64,000 nucleotides of DNA from Ostrinia nubilalis (Eukaryota; Arthropoda; Insecta; Lepidoptera; Crambidae), in the NCBI RefSeq assembly GCF_963855985.1, contig NC_087092.1:186001-250000 (forward strand), read 5' to 3'. Numbering within the stretch: the first letter of the stretch is position 1; each line of letters begins with the position of its first letter. The notes under the pieces were generated by a model. That model saw only the letters and a list, made by a program, of their open reading frames with translations. It had not been told where the DNA came from and ran no database searches. Position numbers and translations under genes: made by a program. Shown here piece after piece: positions 12,159 through 23,873 of this stretch.

Positions 12159-12674
12159 CACGGCACAGTCTTTTATTTTCCCTTAGAAGCGGACATCCCT
12201 GTTTTATTAATTCAATCCTTAGATATTACTATTATGTATAAATTTGATGAAGGAACTAGGAGTTGTATTTGCTTAGTTTCGAAGAAATATTCGATATTGT
12301 GATTTTATAAAAAAAAACAGTTTTAGAAGCATATTTTCTAAAAAAATTACATTAAGGCAGAATTTTGTAAATAAAACCTATCACTATAACGTCTACCTTT
12401 ATGCAGAAATAAATGGTTATTGCTGCAGTAATTTAGGAATTATTTAATAATTTATGATTTTCAGAAAACATTTTTTTCTCCGTTACACTAGAAAATGGGC
12501 AGCTATATTTACTTTATATTGAGGCATGATATAATTATCTATAATACCTGAAAATATTACTTGCCTATCCCGTGGAAGTTCGATGATACGACTAGAAAAA
12601 TTTGTCAAAAGTAATATTGACTAAGGCCATCGGTCAAAACCACTATTAACTGAAATTTGCAGGGTGCGTGACAG

Positions 12675-13010
12675 TTTATATAAGTTTATATGATATAAAT
12701 TCATTTCAATAACGTTCATATTGTATAATAAACGTATGTTATAATAACACTTGATATAATTTTTTAACATATAATGTTTACTTCATATAATAAATCATTT
12801 CTAATAATATCATTTCAGATACCAATCACAACGCATAAAGACATTTGATATAAACCTTACTTAATCTAAGACTCATTTGATGTAATTTTGTTTAATATTA
12901 TAAATATTATTTCACATAACCATTACTTGTAATAAATATTATTTGTTATACTCTTTAATTGATATAATTTCTGATAGATATAACTTTAAGTATGTTCTTT
13001 TTTAGCTTGA
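12675..13010 (+). repeat. Degenerate TTTGATATAA-type array, left
   Basis: Many variants of CATTTGATATAA / CTTGATATAATTTT recur at roughly 20-bp spacing. The same motif, inverted (TTATATGATTTGAATG), forms the right-hand array, so the interior of the host element is itself roughly symmetric. Confidence 0.55.
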
Positions 13011-13027
13011 CTTATAAATGACTTTAG

Positions 13028-13300
13028 TGACAAAAACGAATCGCCGTAAAACCGACTCCACGTAGTCTAGTCTGCCCTACCCCTAGAGTGTAATTTAGAA
13101 GCGCGTAGGCACGGAGGGGCGAGGCGGCCCGCGGGCTGAGGAGCAGGTGGCTGGAAGCGAGGCACCGCGGCTGAGGCTGGCCGGCGAAGCCGGCCAGCAA
13201 GCCGAAGACGCGGTGTCGAGCGAAAGCCATCTGCGACGATTAGCACGCGAGGGACCGCCAGAGCCCCGCAGTGCCGGAGCCGTGACAGAAGTCTCAAGTT
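13028..13300. other. GC-rich core of the long-TIR element
   Basis: An abrupt GC-rich block between the two AT-rich arrays. It contains a perfect inverted repeat CTGGCCGGCGAAGCCGGCCAG at about 13177-13197. Minus-strand ORFs of 68-85 codons here are arginine/alanine-rich with no family motif and look like composition artefacts. Confidence 0.5.
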
Positions 13301-13315
13301 TTTAGTCAAATTTGC

Positions 13316-13528
13316 ATGCTGCATGCCTGCATGCCTGCTTGCTTGCTTGCTTGCCTGCTTGCTTGCTTGCTTGCTTGCTTGCCTGCTTGCTTGCTTGCCT
13401 GCTTGCTTGCCTGCTTGCTAGCTTGCTTGCCTGCTTGCTTGCCGGCATGCTAGCTTGCTTGCCTGCTTGCTTGCCTGCATGCTAGCTTGCTTGCTAGCTT
13501 GCTTGCTTGCTTGCTTGCTGCATGCAAT
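13316..13528 (+). repeat. TTGC/CTGC microsatellite
   Basis: About 210 bp of tetranucleotide repeat (CTTG/CTTGC with interspersed CATG and CTAG variants), bracketed by GCATGCTGCATGC on the left and TGCTGCATGCAATGC on the right. Confidence 0.9.
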
Positions 13529-13534
13529 GCTTAT

Positions 13535-13855
13535 TATAACAAATGAACTTTATAAAAAAATATTATTGTTATATGATTTAAGTTTTATAGGAAAAGAATT
13601 TTATCTCATTTGATTGTTCGACATTTTATTTTTATATGATTTGAATGTTATTTGTTTTAAATAGTATACATTGTAAGTTTTATAGAAAATATTCATTATA
13701 TCAAACCATTTTATATCAGTTAATAGTTATTTGTCTTAAAATTATTCGTTTTAAAATTATATTACTCGTTTATTATAGTAAATAATTATTATATTAAACG
13801 ATTTTATATAATTTGATGTTATATCCTCTAAGTATTATATGATATGTAGTTATAT
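13535..13855 (-). repeat. Degenerate TTTGATATAA-type array, right (inverted)
   Basis: Recurrent TTATATGATTTAAGTTTTAT / TTATATCAGTTAATAG-type units, the reverse complement of the left-hand motif. They lie between the microsatellite and the inner inverted block at 13864. Confidence 0.55.
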
Positions 13856-13926
13856 CATACATTACACACCCAAATTTGCAGTCAAAAGTGGTTTTGATCG
13901 ATTATGAGTTTTGACTGCAACATATA

Positions 13927-15031
13927 CAGTGTGAGTCACGTTAAAGTGTACATATGAAAATTGATGAAACTAGACCTATTTTTATCGACAAAAAAGAGGT
14001 CAAAAAAATTTTGAGATTTTTTTTTTAATTTTTTATAGAATTTTTTTTCTTCCAATTACTTATTGTAAAGAAAACGTAATAACTTTTAAACTAAGCGGTA
14101 TATCCTGATAAAATAAAAACTGTAATAATGATAAATAACAGACAATACTAAAAAAATACATAAAATACACAAAAAAGGCCTACAAATAATAAAAAATGAT
14201 ACTTTTTGAAAAAAAATTGCTTTTAAATTCGTGTTTTTTTGGTTATTTGATAAATTTCTCCAAAAAATGCCCCTATAACCGGTGGTTTTTATTACTTTGT
14301 ATTATTCTCTATCGTATTACCTTCGTAAAACCAAAAATCACATGTCTCTATCCCTATCACAACGTTTGCAATGATCATTTGAACAAAGGCCTGCCACAAC
14401 ATTATTCTCCGCTACAGGTAGAGACAAATTTAATTTTAACTAAAATGCTTATTTTACTTCGAAATCTTTTGTTTTTATTTGAAATCTAACTTGTCTTTAT
14501 CAAAATTACAAATCTAGAGCCATTTTCAGTTTCGTTGTTAACGAAGCGTTGAATGGCGCGCCCGGAGAGGCTTAGTTCAAACGATCATTGCAAACGTTGT
14601 GATAGAGATAGAGACATGGGATTTTTGGTTTTACGAAGGTAATACGATAGAGAATAATACAAAGTAATAAAAACCACCGATTATAGGGGCATTTTTTAAA
14701 GAAATTTATCAAATAACCAAAAAAACACGAATTTAAAAGCAATTTTTTTTTCAAAAAGTGTCATTTTTTATTATTTGTAGGCCTTTTTTGTGTATTTTAT
14801 GTATTTTTTAGTATCGCCTGTTATTTAGCATTATTACTGTTTTTATTTTATCAGGATATACCGCTTAGTTTAAAAGTTATTACGTTTTTTTTACAATAAG
14901 TAATTGGAAGAAAAAAAATTCTATAAAAAATTTAAAAAAAATCTCAAAATTTTTTTGACCTCTTTTTTGTCGATAAAAATAGGTCTAGTTTCATCTATTT
15001 TCATATGTGCACTTTAACGTGACTCACACTG
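13927..15031. mobile_element. Long-palindrome Tc1/mariner-like element, copy 2
   Basis: Ends CAGTGTGAGTCACG...CGTGACTCACACTG with intact flanking TA on both sides (13925-13926 and 15032-15033). Arms of about 450 bp match copy 1 at 275-1353. The central spacer is inverted relative to copy 1, so the two elements lie in opposite orientation. It interrupts the right arm of the long-TIR element and is therefore the younger insertion. Confidence 0.8.
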
Positions 15032-15693
15032 TATATCGATATTTCGAAAACGATAGGATTTCCAATAAGCCGCCAGAGGGCCAACTCTATAATTATCAAA
15101 CTCGACCAGACAAATTAATAATGGTAAAAGCAATGAATTTCAATAGTTATCTAACAAAGGCATTAAAACCGTATTGTTACGGACGGCATTTAAAAAACTA
15201 AAAAATATTCAGATGACAACCCTATTTACATATAAATTTTCTAAACTCATAGAAATTAAAATATCTTCGAACTCCTACGGGATAGGCAAGTAATATTTTC
15301 AGGTATTATAGATAATTATACCATGCATCAATATAAAGTAAATATAGCTGCCAATTTTCTAGTGTAACGGAGAAAAAAATGTTTTCTGAAAATCATAAAT
15401 TATTAAATAATTCCTAAATTACTGCAGCAATAACCATTTATTTTTGCATAAAAGTAGACGTTATAGTGATAGGTAAATTTATTTACAAAATTCTGACTTA
15501 ATGTATTTTTTTTAGAAAATATGCTTCTAAAACTGTTTTTTTTATAAAATCACAAAATCGAATATTTCTTCGAAACTAAACAAATACAACTACTAGTTCC
15601 TTCATCAATTTTATACATAATAGTAATATCTAACGATTGAATTAATAAAACAGGGATGTCCGCTTCTAAGCCAAAATAAAACACTGTGCACGG

Positions 15694-16610
15694 GTGCCTG
15701 TCGCGGCGCAGGCGGCGGCCTCGGGTGCCTGTCGCGGCAGTGTTCTCATGCCACTCGGCTTGTTCGGGGTTATTAATGATTTAACGCATTGCAGCCCATT
15801 CTATCGGGAATGAGAAAGTAATTAAATTATGTTTATTATAAATCGGGCAGTGTCGCTGGCACCATTTAATGACAAGCCCTGCATGTTGTACATCATCATA
15901 ATCAATCTTGGTCTGTGTAAGTTCTTTTGGAGCAGTCACTTTTTGATATGAGTTAAGTTTAGGTACTCATATTATTTTTAGATGTAGGAATTACTGTGGT
16001 AGAGTCTTTTGCCATATATGGCATCTTGATGATTTATACACAGCGATCATGCCTAGTACCTACTAGGTAGGCTTATAAGTTTTTTAATTAGGTTATGGTA
16101 TAAGTTTTTAATTTATTCATTTTATCTCCTAGCTCAGACATCCTCCGTATTCCTATGCTAGTGAATAAGATTTGTTCTCTATAATTATAATGATGTCATA
16201 GATAGTCATCAGCATAATAATTCCTGCAAGTGGTAGTTTAGGTACAAAAATTATTCAAAGCTATTTACATGAATTACTGCAGGAACTACATCAAGCTAAT
16301 GACAGGCGAGCTAGGAGTAAGTTAACCAGTCAAAAGATGCTAATAGCTGAGCTACTTCATCGCGGCTCCACTTAGTTACCGTTCCCAATTTCAGGCTACG
16401 CAAAGTGAGTTCGTTCTTGGGGAATTGTATTAAAATGTTTAAATTACTACAATCTCTTATAGAATTTTATATGAGATTGTAGTCATTTATTTAAATTACA
16501 GATTCTTCATCTGTAATTTTAAATGATCAAGTGAGTTGAGATGAGTTCATCCTTATCATGATTTTCTATAATAAAGTAACGTAACGGTTATTTAAAAGAC
16601 AAAGGTGCAA
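15694..16610. other. No gene recognised; two small hairpins
   Basis: A GC-rich tandem motif (CGGGTGCCTGTCGCGGC twice) lies at 15691-15738. Two adjacent perfect 11-bp-arm hairpins lie at 16446-16483 (ACTACAATCTC/GAGATTGTAGT) and 16493-16519 (AAATTACAGAT/ATCTGTAATTT). The rest is unassigned AT-rich DNA. Confidence 0.45.
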
Positions 16611-16615
16611 GGACT

Positions 16616-16790
16616 TTATTTTTTTTTTTTATTTATGCATAACAAGGCAGGTATTTGACCACAATCGCACCTGATGTTAAGTGGGATGCAGTCTAGGATG
16701 GTACATAATCTGCCCTGTAAGTGCTTATTCACTCTCGCCTTGAAGAGGCCCGGATTATAGTTTTCGGGAAAGACAGCATCTACGTATCTA
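16616..16790 (-). repeat. Non-LTR retroelement 3' fragment
   Basis: A T-run at 16616 is followed by TGCATAACAAGGCAGG, GCACCTGATGTTAAGTGG and GATGCAGTCTAGGATGG, a combination seen at the 3' ends of common lepidopteran LINE/SINE copies. The leading T-run reads as a poly-A tail on the minus strand. Confidence 0.5.
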
Positions 16791-17046
16791 CTTATCTAGC
16801 ACTCATTACAAGTAAATGATATAATACGCAAAGAAGAGGCTGTCAAATGCGACTGTTTACTCCGCCACTTTTCATCATCAGCTGATACGCTGTCCTGAAG
16901 GGGTGGTAGAGTAAGCTAATGAGTATCCTAAAAAGGATTTAAATATGTCAATTGTTGTCAAAATTGTTTTATCTTAACCAAAGTATAGTATAGTTATTAT
17001 TTTGAAAATAACAGAATTCTTGTATATCACTTTTGTATAACCTATA

Positions 17047-17323
17047 AATAATAAATAAATAAATCTTTGGACAATTTCACACAGCGCCAGCTAGCCCCAA
17101 AGTAAGCAACTTAATGCTTGTGTTATGGGTGCTAGCTTAACGGATATACTACTTATATACTTTTTTTTTTTTTTTTTAAATACATAAATATTATACATAG
17201 TCACACCCAGACCCGTCACAGAAATTAAAATTCATCATTTCAATTTCTGCCCGGCCGGGAATCGAACCCGGGACCTCTCGGCATAGTAGTCCGTTCTGAA
17301 CCACTACACCAAACGGCCGACAC
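17047..17323 (-). mobile_element. tRNA-derived SINE
   Basis: On the minus strand the 5' part is tRNA-like: TTTGGTGTAGTGGTTCAGAA (box A region), then CCCGGGTTCGATTCCCGG with a canonical box B (GGTTCGATTCC). It continues through an A-rich linker and a GGGGCTAGCTGGCGCTGTG segment to a TTTATTTATTTATT tail. The tRNA-like head lacks the rest of a functional cloverleaf context and is joined to the SINE body, so this is not a tRNA gene. Pol III would transcribe it from the internal boxes. Confidence 0.8.
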
Positions 17324-17329
17324 CCGACC

Positions 17330-19848
17330 TATAGTCGTTGTAAAGTAAACCACTTTTTATTTAATTATTTAATTAAAATGCATTTTTTTTTACCTATTTC
17401 GTCCAAGTAATATCGACAAGGACCTTACTTATACCCTCAGAAATATCAAAAGAGCTGAACATATTCGCACCGACATATGAATGGAGCCCTCACATTCGCC
17501 TCCCTGGGACGCCGAGGAAGTCGCGGGGACTCCATTAATGACGTAACAGGCACTCAGGCGCATTACCTTCCAATCAAAGTGCGGTTGACTCCACTTCTTT
17601 AAGGTGTAGCCAATCGAAAGCCGCCAGCTAATGATCTGATTACGACTTTTGTTTGTAGTGCTTAACGAAAGCGTACGAATTAAGGCTGAATTGCACAAAA
17701 GATCAAAGTTAAAGTAAGAACTTTAACTTTAACAAACATCAGAAAGCGGTTAAAATAAAGTGGTGCAACTCAGCCTAAGAGTATTTTCCGGTGCTGCTAC
17801 AATCGTTACTAAAATTAAAAGTGGTTGTCCAACCAACAACCGTTCGAACAACCTCATCATTTATCTTTTCATTAAGGTGTACAGATAACTCTGTCAATCT
17901 ACATGCCTATTGCCTATATTTGTATCTAGTACCTAATCGTAGAACTATTTATGTATACTCTATTACAAATTAACCAACTTAAGTCTACAAGTCAACTTGA
18001 GCCAACTGTTTTATTTGAGCTTTGCCTCCTTGTGTCAAGGAACATTCTGGTGTGCGCCACATCTAAGGTTTCACCTTTACTGGATTTTGGCTAAATGATT
18101 TCAATAATTAGGTTTACAAGGTAACATAGTTAACGTCAGCCTATTTTGCAAGCGTGAGGTTTATGCGTGGAATTTACAGAATACAATATTACCGCGCTAT
18201 GAGACCTGCTTACTTCGTAGATTAGTTAACTATGTGGGTGGGTAATTACTTTGGTTCTATTATAAAAAAAGTAGTAACATAGATCTTTAGAGAAAGGGAA
18301 AGAGACTAGAGCCTACTATTTTAGGAACAGACAGACTAAAGTCTTTCTACCATGGACTGAAAACCTAACGAGTTAAGCGGGACTAGCTCAGAATATTCCA
18401 ATGAATATTTAAGCACACTCGATGTATCAGACTATCGATAGAGTTGCGAGTAATTACAGTGACCTCCGCTAACGGGCCCGAGTACTCGGAGTCTCGGACC
18501 TATAATTAGGTCCCGTTGGACGCGGCTTCGGCGCCCATCGAGATAACTTGTTGCCGACTAGGCTGGTCGCCGGCATGCCAATCATATCGTTAGGGCTATA
18601 TTGCCATGTCTCGCAAATATTCCAATTCAGGTATCACGCTAGCCAATCAAATTGATCAATCTTTAATCAATATCTTATGAGTAGAGGTATATGGAAGCAA
18701 ATACGACATTTACCAGCGACAACAACTTTTTTCGAAGCCAATTCGTGTCTTGTGGGCCTGACGAACTCGCATTCTTGAAGTAATGAAATGTAATACGTTA
18801 GCAGTAAGCGAAACTTACCAAAAAAATCCCGAAGTTAGTACATACTAGTAAAACTTTTTCGTATTTCGGTCCTTCAGCTCAATATTTTGTTGATTTAAAA
18901 AGTTATATTGAAGCGGAGAAAAGGTACAATAGGAGCACCTGATTAGGGTTTTATTATTAACCAGCCTCCCGGGCTTGCCAATGTTTGCTTTGGATAATGG
19001 GTAAAAGTCGAGCTTTTGTATCGCCGACCAACGTAACGTAATTTAGATCACGCATTATTAATCATGAATGTTGGAAGCGCGAATTTTAGCTTTTTGTAGT
19101 TAGGTACTGTTAGTTGTTGCTAACCTCAGGCATTTGGATGTTGGATTTAAATTGGGATCGAGTAAAGCTGGTGGCTTACAACTGACTCTGTTCCCATGCA
19201 TGTGGATTTATGTTCAGTTTTATCGTACACTTCTAAAGTGGTAAAACACACAGTTTGGTTCTGTGAATTAGTAAACTGCAAATTATAGTTTTTTTAATGT
19301 TTAGTTTTATGGTTTATCTGCTTATCAAATTAAGATTATCTTACTTTTCAACAAAATCTGTAAAATCTTTGGTCGACCCAGCCGTTTTGAGAGTGCAAGC
19401 AAGTCACATAAGAATAGCGACAATCAATAGAGGCAGTGAACCCGCGGGCAAATATTGGCCCACTACTCCAAGGCACGCCCGGCCCCGCACTCGTGCCCTT
19501 CGCTCCCAGGCTGCTCATGCTCACGCGTGGAAAGGCTACCAACTGAAGGCGATTAATGAGGAATCGAGGACTGATTAAGTATCCAGGGATTGAAAAATAG
19601 AAATACCGATTTTGGTTTTTTATTAGAATAATCGAAAAAATATTAACATGAATTTTAATTTTGCATACACTTAAAATTAAACAATGTGGGTTTACAAGCC
19701 GTGTTTAAAAAGTAAATTACTTTTTTAATTGAATCTACAAAAAGTAGTGAAAAATGCCTCTTTGTACTTAGCAATACGGGCACCTTAAGAGGCGATTGAC
19801 AGCAACAAATGCAGTTGTCTTTTTAGGGCCAAGTCACATGTAAAAATT
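17330..19848. other. No gene recognised
   Basis: Mixed AT-rich DNA with short GC-rich patches at about 18470-18560 and 19430-19530. The short ORFs at 17429-17698 (minus) and 19297-19578 (plus) show no domain or signal. Confidence 0.45.
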
Positions 19849-20098
19849 CACCTCAAAATAATTTAGCTTTTTAACACAAAACACTGTTAAAAGCACAAAT
19901 AAACTCGCACAGAGGATTTAACAATCCACATCGCGCACGACAAAGTTGCGAAACTGACGCTGCATTTTGTGACAGTCCAAGACCGTGGTCCAAGCGTCAT
20001 TCGAATTTTGAAAATCGAACCCGATTTTTTTCGAACACGCGCTCTCTCCTATAGTATTTACCACTCTAGTCAATTGAGATACTTTTATTTACTATTTC
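19849..20098 (+). repeat. Dispersed ~240-bp repeat, copy A
   Basis: Shares the order ACAAATAAACTCGCACAGAG, GGATTTAAC, CGCG.ACGACAAA..TTGCGAAA, GTGACAG, AATTTTGAAAATCGAACCCG and CCACTCTAGTCAA.TGAGATA with copy B at 39577-39816, same orientation. Family unknown. Confidence 0.75.
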
Positions 20099-20099
20099 C

Positions 20100-20726
20100 A
20101 TTATTTTGGTTTTTAATTATTTATTTTTATGTACACAAATTAATGTTTTTTATCCTTATGAATCAAAGAAGTATATATCTTCTGTCATACCACAAAAACA
20201 TACGTTTAATTAAAATTAGCTATGTATTATGTAATGATGTCATGATCAGTTAGTGGATATGGCCAATAAAGGCGAAGATAATCACATAATGAAGAATAAT
20301 TTATGTCGCTTATTATGTAGGTAAAGTATAGTTGTTAGTAAGCTGTTCCCAACAAATGCCTTAACAAGCTATGGCGCCTTAGTCTACTTATGGAAAACTG
20401 ACATTATACTTTGGCGCCAAGGTTTGTTTTTAGTTGATTTACTGCTAGTGACCACTGTTGTAACTAGTAGTTTAAAATGTGAAAAAGGCGCAAACAAGCG
20501 TAGATTTTTAGTGTGAAGAACCTTGAGAAGCTTAGCTAGAGAGGTCCTTGAAATGAGACGAAGCCAGCTTGCGGGCGGCATTGGACGAACTATCGGCGGC
20601 GCTGAAAATAAATGGGGCCGAGGTTTTCAGCATTTCCACAGCTCTACTACGAACCTTACATACCGTGTCGACGTCATAGAGGACAGCTTGTTACGAGTAC
20701 AATTGAAGCGTGGAATTTACTTAGGC
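20100..20726. other. No gene recognised
   Basis: AT-rich, then moderately GC at 20540-20720 where a 68-codon plus-strand ORF shows no recognisable motif. Confidence 0.4.
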
Positions 20727-20729
20727 TAA

Positions 20730-20845
20730 TGCCCGGTTTCACCATCAATCCCTAATTTTTAAGTGACCCATTTGAAAACAGAATTCCTGTTAAGTGTTAC
20801 CATAGGGGTCACTTAAAAATTAGGGATTGATGGTGAAAACGGGCA
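20730..20845. mobile_element. TAA-flanked palindromic MITE (PIF/Harbinger-type)
   Basis: Ends TGCCCGGTTTCACC...GGTGAAAACGGGCA form arms that continue through CATCAATCCCTAATTTTTAAG. Flanking TAA at 20727-20729 and 20846-20848 fits the 3-bp TWA target of PIF/Harbinger elements. 116 bp, no coding capacity. Confidence 0.75.
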
Positions 20846-20849
20846 TAAG

Positions 20850-23570
20850 TGACATATATTTTTGTGGACATTTTACACCTTCGATATGGAATAGCAGTCC
20901 ATCATAACAAATTTAAAAAGCAAAAACTTGATTTTGTTTTTTTGGCACTTAGCCCAATTGAAAATTCCACGCCTCAATTATTATATTGTTGGCATAGACA
21001 ACTGAAATATCAATACCTACCTTATATCAAACTATTAGTAGGCACCTACTTTAATTTTCCCATACTTATTTATGGATACTTACAGTCTAGTACAGTAGCT
21101 TGAGACATAACCTCGGAAAATATGATATCGAAGGATAAGAAAATAATATCTTCTATCAGCATTCCTTACGCTACGTGGCGGGCAGAGGCTGCCTAAGCTA
21201 GTGAATAGTTAATGCGAAGCTCTCAATAAGGCCATGTACCGCCAGCAGCCCGCAGTTAATAAGACGGTGTACAGTCGGGGCGTGCCAAGGGCCTGACCTG
21301 GCCGACAGCCTGGCCGACACGCTGGGAAGTTGTTCAACTTGCGACCATTTGTGACCTTATGCTGATGAGGACTACAACAGTCAATACACGAAGAAACTTT
21401 AGTGGGTTTTATTTTCAAGATAGGTTAAGAAAAAAATTATATGAACGAAACAATCGTGATGCTAGCCAGAGCATTATATCTTATAGATTTTCACGACATT
21501 TTTAAGGATGACGTAAGTCATGTGTAGGATCACTGAGTTGGCTTAATGTTTCTTATCTATTGAGGTAGTAGAGATTACTAAATTACTCCTGAAATGGATG
21601 ACGCTATTACAACTTCTACGGTGCGGTTATTAAACTTTGATTTAAGTGGTAGTTGTGATGGATTCGACAGCTTTACACAACGAGAGAGAGTAAACAGTTT
21701 TCTCTGAAGAACGAAGCGGTTTATGAAAACATCCAACATGACTCTTGATCATTATTGACGTCATTTAAACCCATAAAATACATTACAAATGGTTATTGTA
21801 TTCGTACAATAATTTATGTCATGTCGCTTAATTATAAATTGATAAAGACAACAAAAGCTCGACTCTATCAAAGGGCCAGATTGACAGGTCATTTATTGTT
21901 AGTAGAGAATGTGTGCCACGTCGTGTAACGACAGGTCACATTAACGGCTAATGTTCCGCCAGAAATAGCGCTTGTCTGCGCTAATCAGGTCGTCGGTGCA
22001 CCAACCGAGCTGCGCTATTTATTGCCTTGGGATAGAGGCTTATGTATGCTCCTATACTACAGGTAAATGTAGCATAAACTAAAGGAGATACAAAATAATT
22101 ATCATTTTTCAGTTTTTGATTTTTTTTATTCTTATAGCTGCAGCCTACCAAAAAACGTTCCCACTGCTATGCATTAAACGTCCTCAAATTATTTGTTGGC
22201 GGAAGCTTGTAAAGTTCTACTGTGAGAATTGATTCAGGCTAAAGGGTTCTTCATGTACTACCTACGCAATAAAATGGGTACCCTTTAATTCCCTCAACAT
22301 CGTAACAGAATACCATATATTAAAGGATCTCGATTTCACTAAATGAACCGCTATGTATGTACCTACGTACTGTGTTTATGTATGTTCTATTTGGAACGGG
22401 TTAATAATAGCTTAATTAATTTTGACTAACAAAGCGTCGTTCGAGCCGTCATACCTCAGCTTTATATTGACGAACACTATTGTGTGTTAAGTGTAAAGAA
22501 ATCTAATAAATAAAATTTAATATTATACGGTCTAACTAATGATAATTGGGTCTAACTGACATGTTTTGTTTTTGTAACATTTATCTTCATTTCAAAACAA
22601 TACCTATAATTCGATGGTTTAAATGACAAATCACGAATAGGTACAATCTTTCACTTAGGAGACCATTGCTAATAACAATATCACATTTATTTTTTGGAGA
22701 TTTGAAGTGAAAATTGATTGTTTATGTCACTTTAACCGATTCTATTTAAAGTTATCATTATTTATTTTTCCTATCTACTCAATAAACAGTTTTAGTTGTT
22801 ACTAAAACAGAATCCCGAGTAAACAGCACAGACCTACACCGGGCCAGCGACATAAGAAGCAAGTAAATACAAATAAGTTAGTTAAACCTAAGCTAATATT
22901 TAGTTGGCCCTTTGTTGCTCTTATGGCTGGTTCTGTTTTACACGAGATATGCCTCGTTAGGCCCGTAATTAATATTTAGTGATAATTTACTTTGAGCTTC
23001 CTTTTGTTATGAGAAATTAATATTTTCTACGTTGAGTTTTTTTATATCTGTTAGTAGGTATCTTTTGTGAACAATTTATATTGTAACTTTAAATATTTCA
23101 TGCTCATATTCAGTCAGAAGTTTACATAGGTATTAACCTACTTTATTTATTAACGCTAATAATGCATTGTTCGTTCGTTCGTTTCAGCCACGTACGTTCA
23201 CTGCTGGATGAAAAATATGCATAAAATCTTTTAAAAGGTAAAATTGTGCTCCGTTTTTTACCAAAAATTTCAGTGAAGATTTGTGGCGACGTTTAAGATT
23301 TTTACTGTCAGTTTCAGTAACTATCGCTTTAGTTGAAATATGAGCTTCCTCAATCCTCATGTCCAATGCGTTACGTCCATCTAGCTATGAGGTAGGAAGC
23401 GCGACATCAAAGCGGCGCGCGTAAATCAGCGACTGATCGGTTGGAGGCGAGCCAGCGCGGCGGCTGATGCGCTGACACTAGCGCGGGCTAAGGGTTCACT
23501 TATGTTCTTGATATTGACACGCTTGATATACTGTAGGAAATAAATCGTTTCGCCGACTGTCTCATCTATA
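20850..23570. other. No gene recognised; one LINE/SINE fragment
   Basis: Mostly AT-rich. A TTCG simple repeat followed by TTTCAGCCACGTACGTTCAC and TGCTGGATGA at about 23170-23217 is a diverged piece of the same LINE/SINE 3' end seen at 1946. A GC-rich segment lies at 23395-23500. No coding unit was identified. Confidence 0.45.
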
Positions 23571-23574
23571 TATA

Positions 23575-23743
23575 TAAAAATGAAACCCGTTTTCCGTTGT
23601 CACGACATAACATGAAAACGGCTTGACCGATTTGGCTGATTTTTTTTTTGTAGTTTTCTAATACTCTGTACAAGGTTTTTACGAAAAAAAATATAAAGAA
23701 GATCTCTACGCTAAGGCGGTACGAAGTTCGCCGGGTCAGCTAG
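23575..23743 (+). mobile_element. Short Helitron-like element (Lep1-type)
   Basis: Starts TCTATATATATAAAAATG after A and ends CGCCGGGTCAGCTAG before T. The body (GTTGTCACGACATAAC, ACGGCTTGACCGATTTGGC, CTCTGTACAAGG) matches the common short lepidopteran Helitrons. 169 bp, non-autonomous. Confidence 0.8.
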
Positions 23744-23873
23744 TCAATTATAAAATATAACTAAGTAAATAATAAATTCTCGTAAAAATACGTAATAAGG
23801 TTAAAAAAACATGGTGACTTCTACTAAAAAGTACCTACTGTGTTATTTCTGCCAAAATGTAATAAATAACTAA

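Larger units (their letters stand above)
12164..15688. mobile_element. Long-TIR DNA element with CACAGT ends, interrupted by another element
   Basis: The left end CACAGTCTTTTATTTT and the right end, read inward on the minus strand as CACAGTGTTTTATTTT, start inverted arms of about 430 bp (12164-12600 and 15255-15688). A further inner inverted block lies at about 12629-12668 and 13864-13902. CACGG flanks both ends (12159-12163 and 15689-15693), consistent with a 5-bp target duplication. Inside are two degenerate AT-rich arrays, a GC-rich core and a microsatellite. No transposase ORF exists, so it is non-autonomous. CACAGTG-like termini plus a GC-rich 5-bp TSD resemble Transib elements, but this is a tentative inference. 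The right arm is split by the palindromic element at 13927-15031. Confidence 0.65.

Noticed and set aside
13024..13324. Minus-strand ORFs of 68 and 85 codons in the GC-rich block
   Set aside because: Arginine/alanine-rich translations of a GC-rich core inside a transposable element, with no motif or splice context.
13316..13528. CRISPR-like or satellite array
   Set aside because: The unit is a 4-bp microsatellite without spacers, in a eukaryotic transposable element.
14196..14754. ORFs on both strands with near-identical translations
   Set aside because: They translate the arms of a palindromic element; the same frames recur at 812-1051 because copy 1 shares the arms.
17250..17323. tRNA-like sequence with box A and box B
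   Set aside because: It continues directly into a SINE body and TTTA tail, and sits in the usual 5' position of a tRNA-derived SINE, so it is not an independent tRNA gene.
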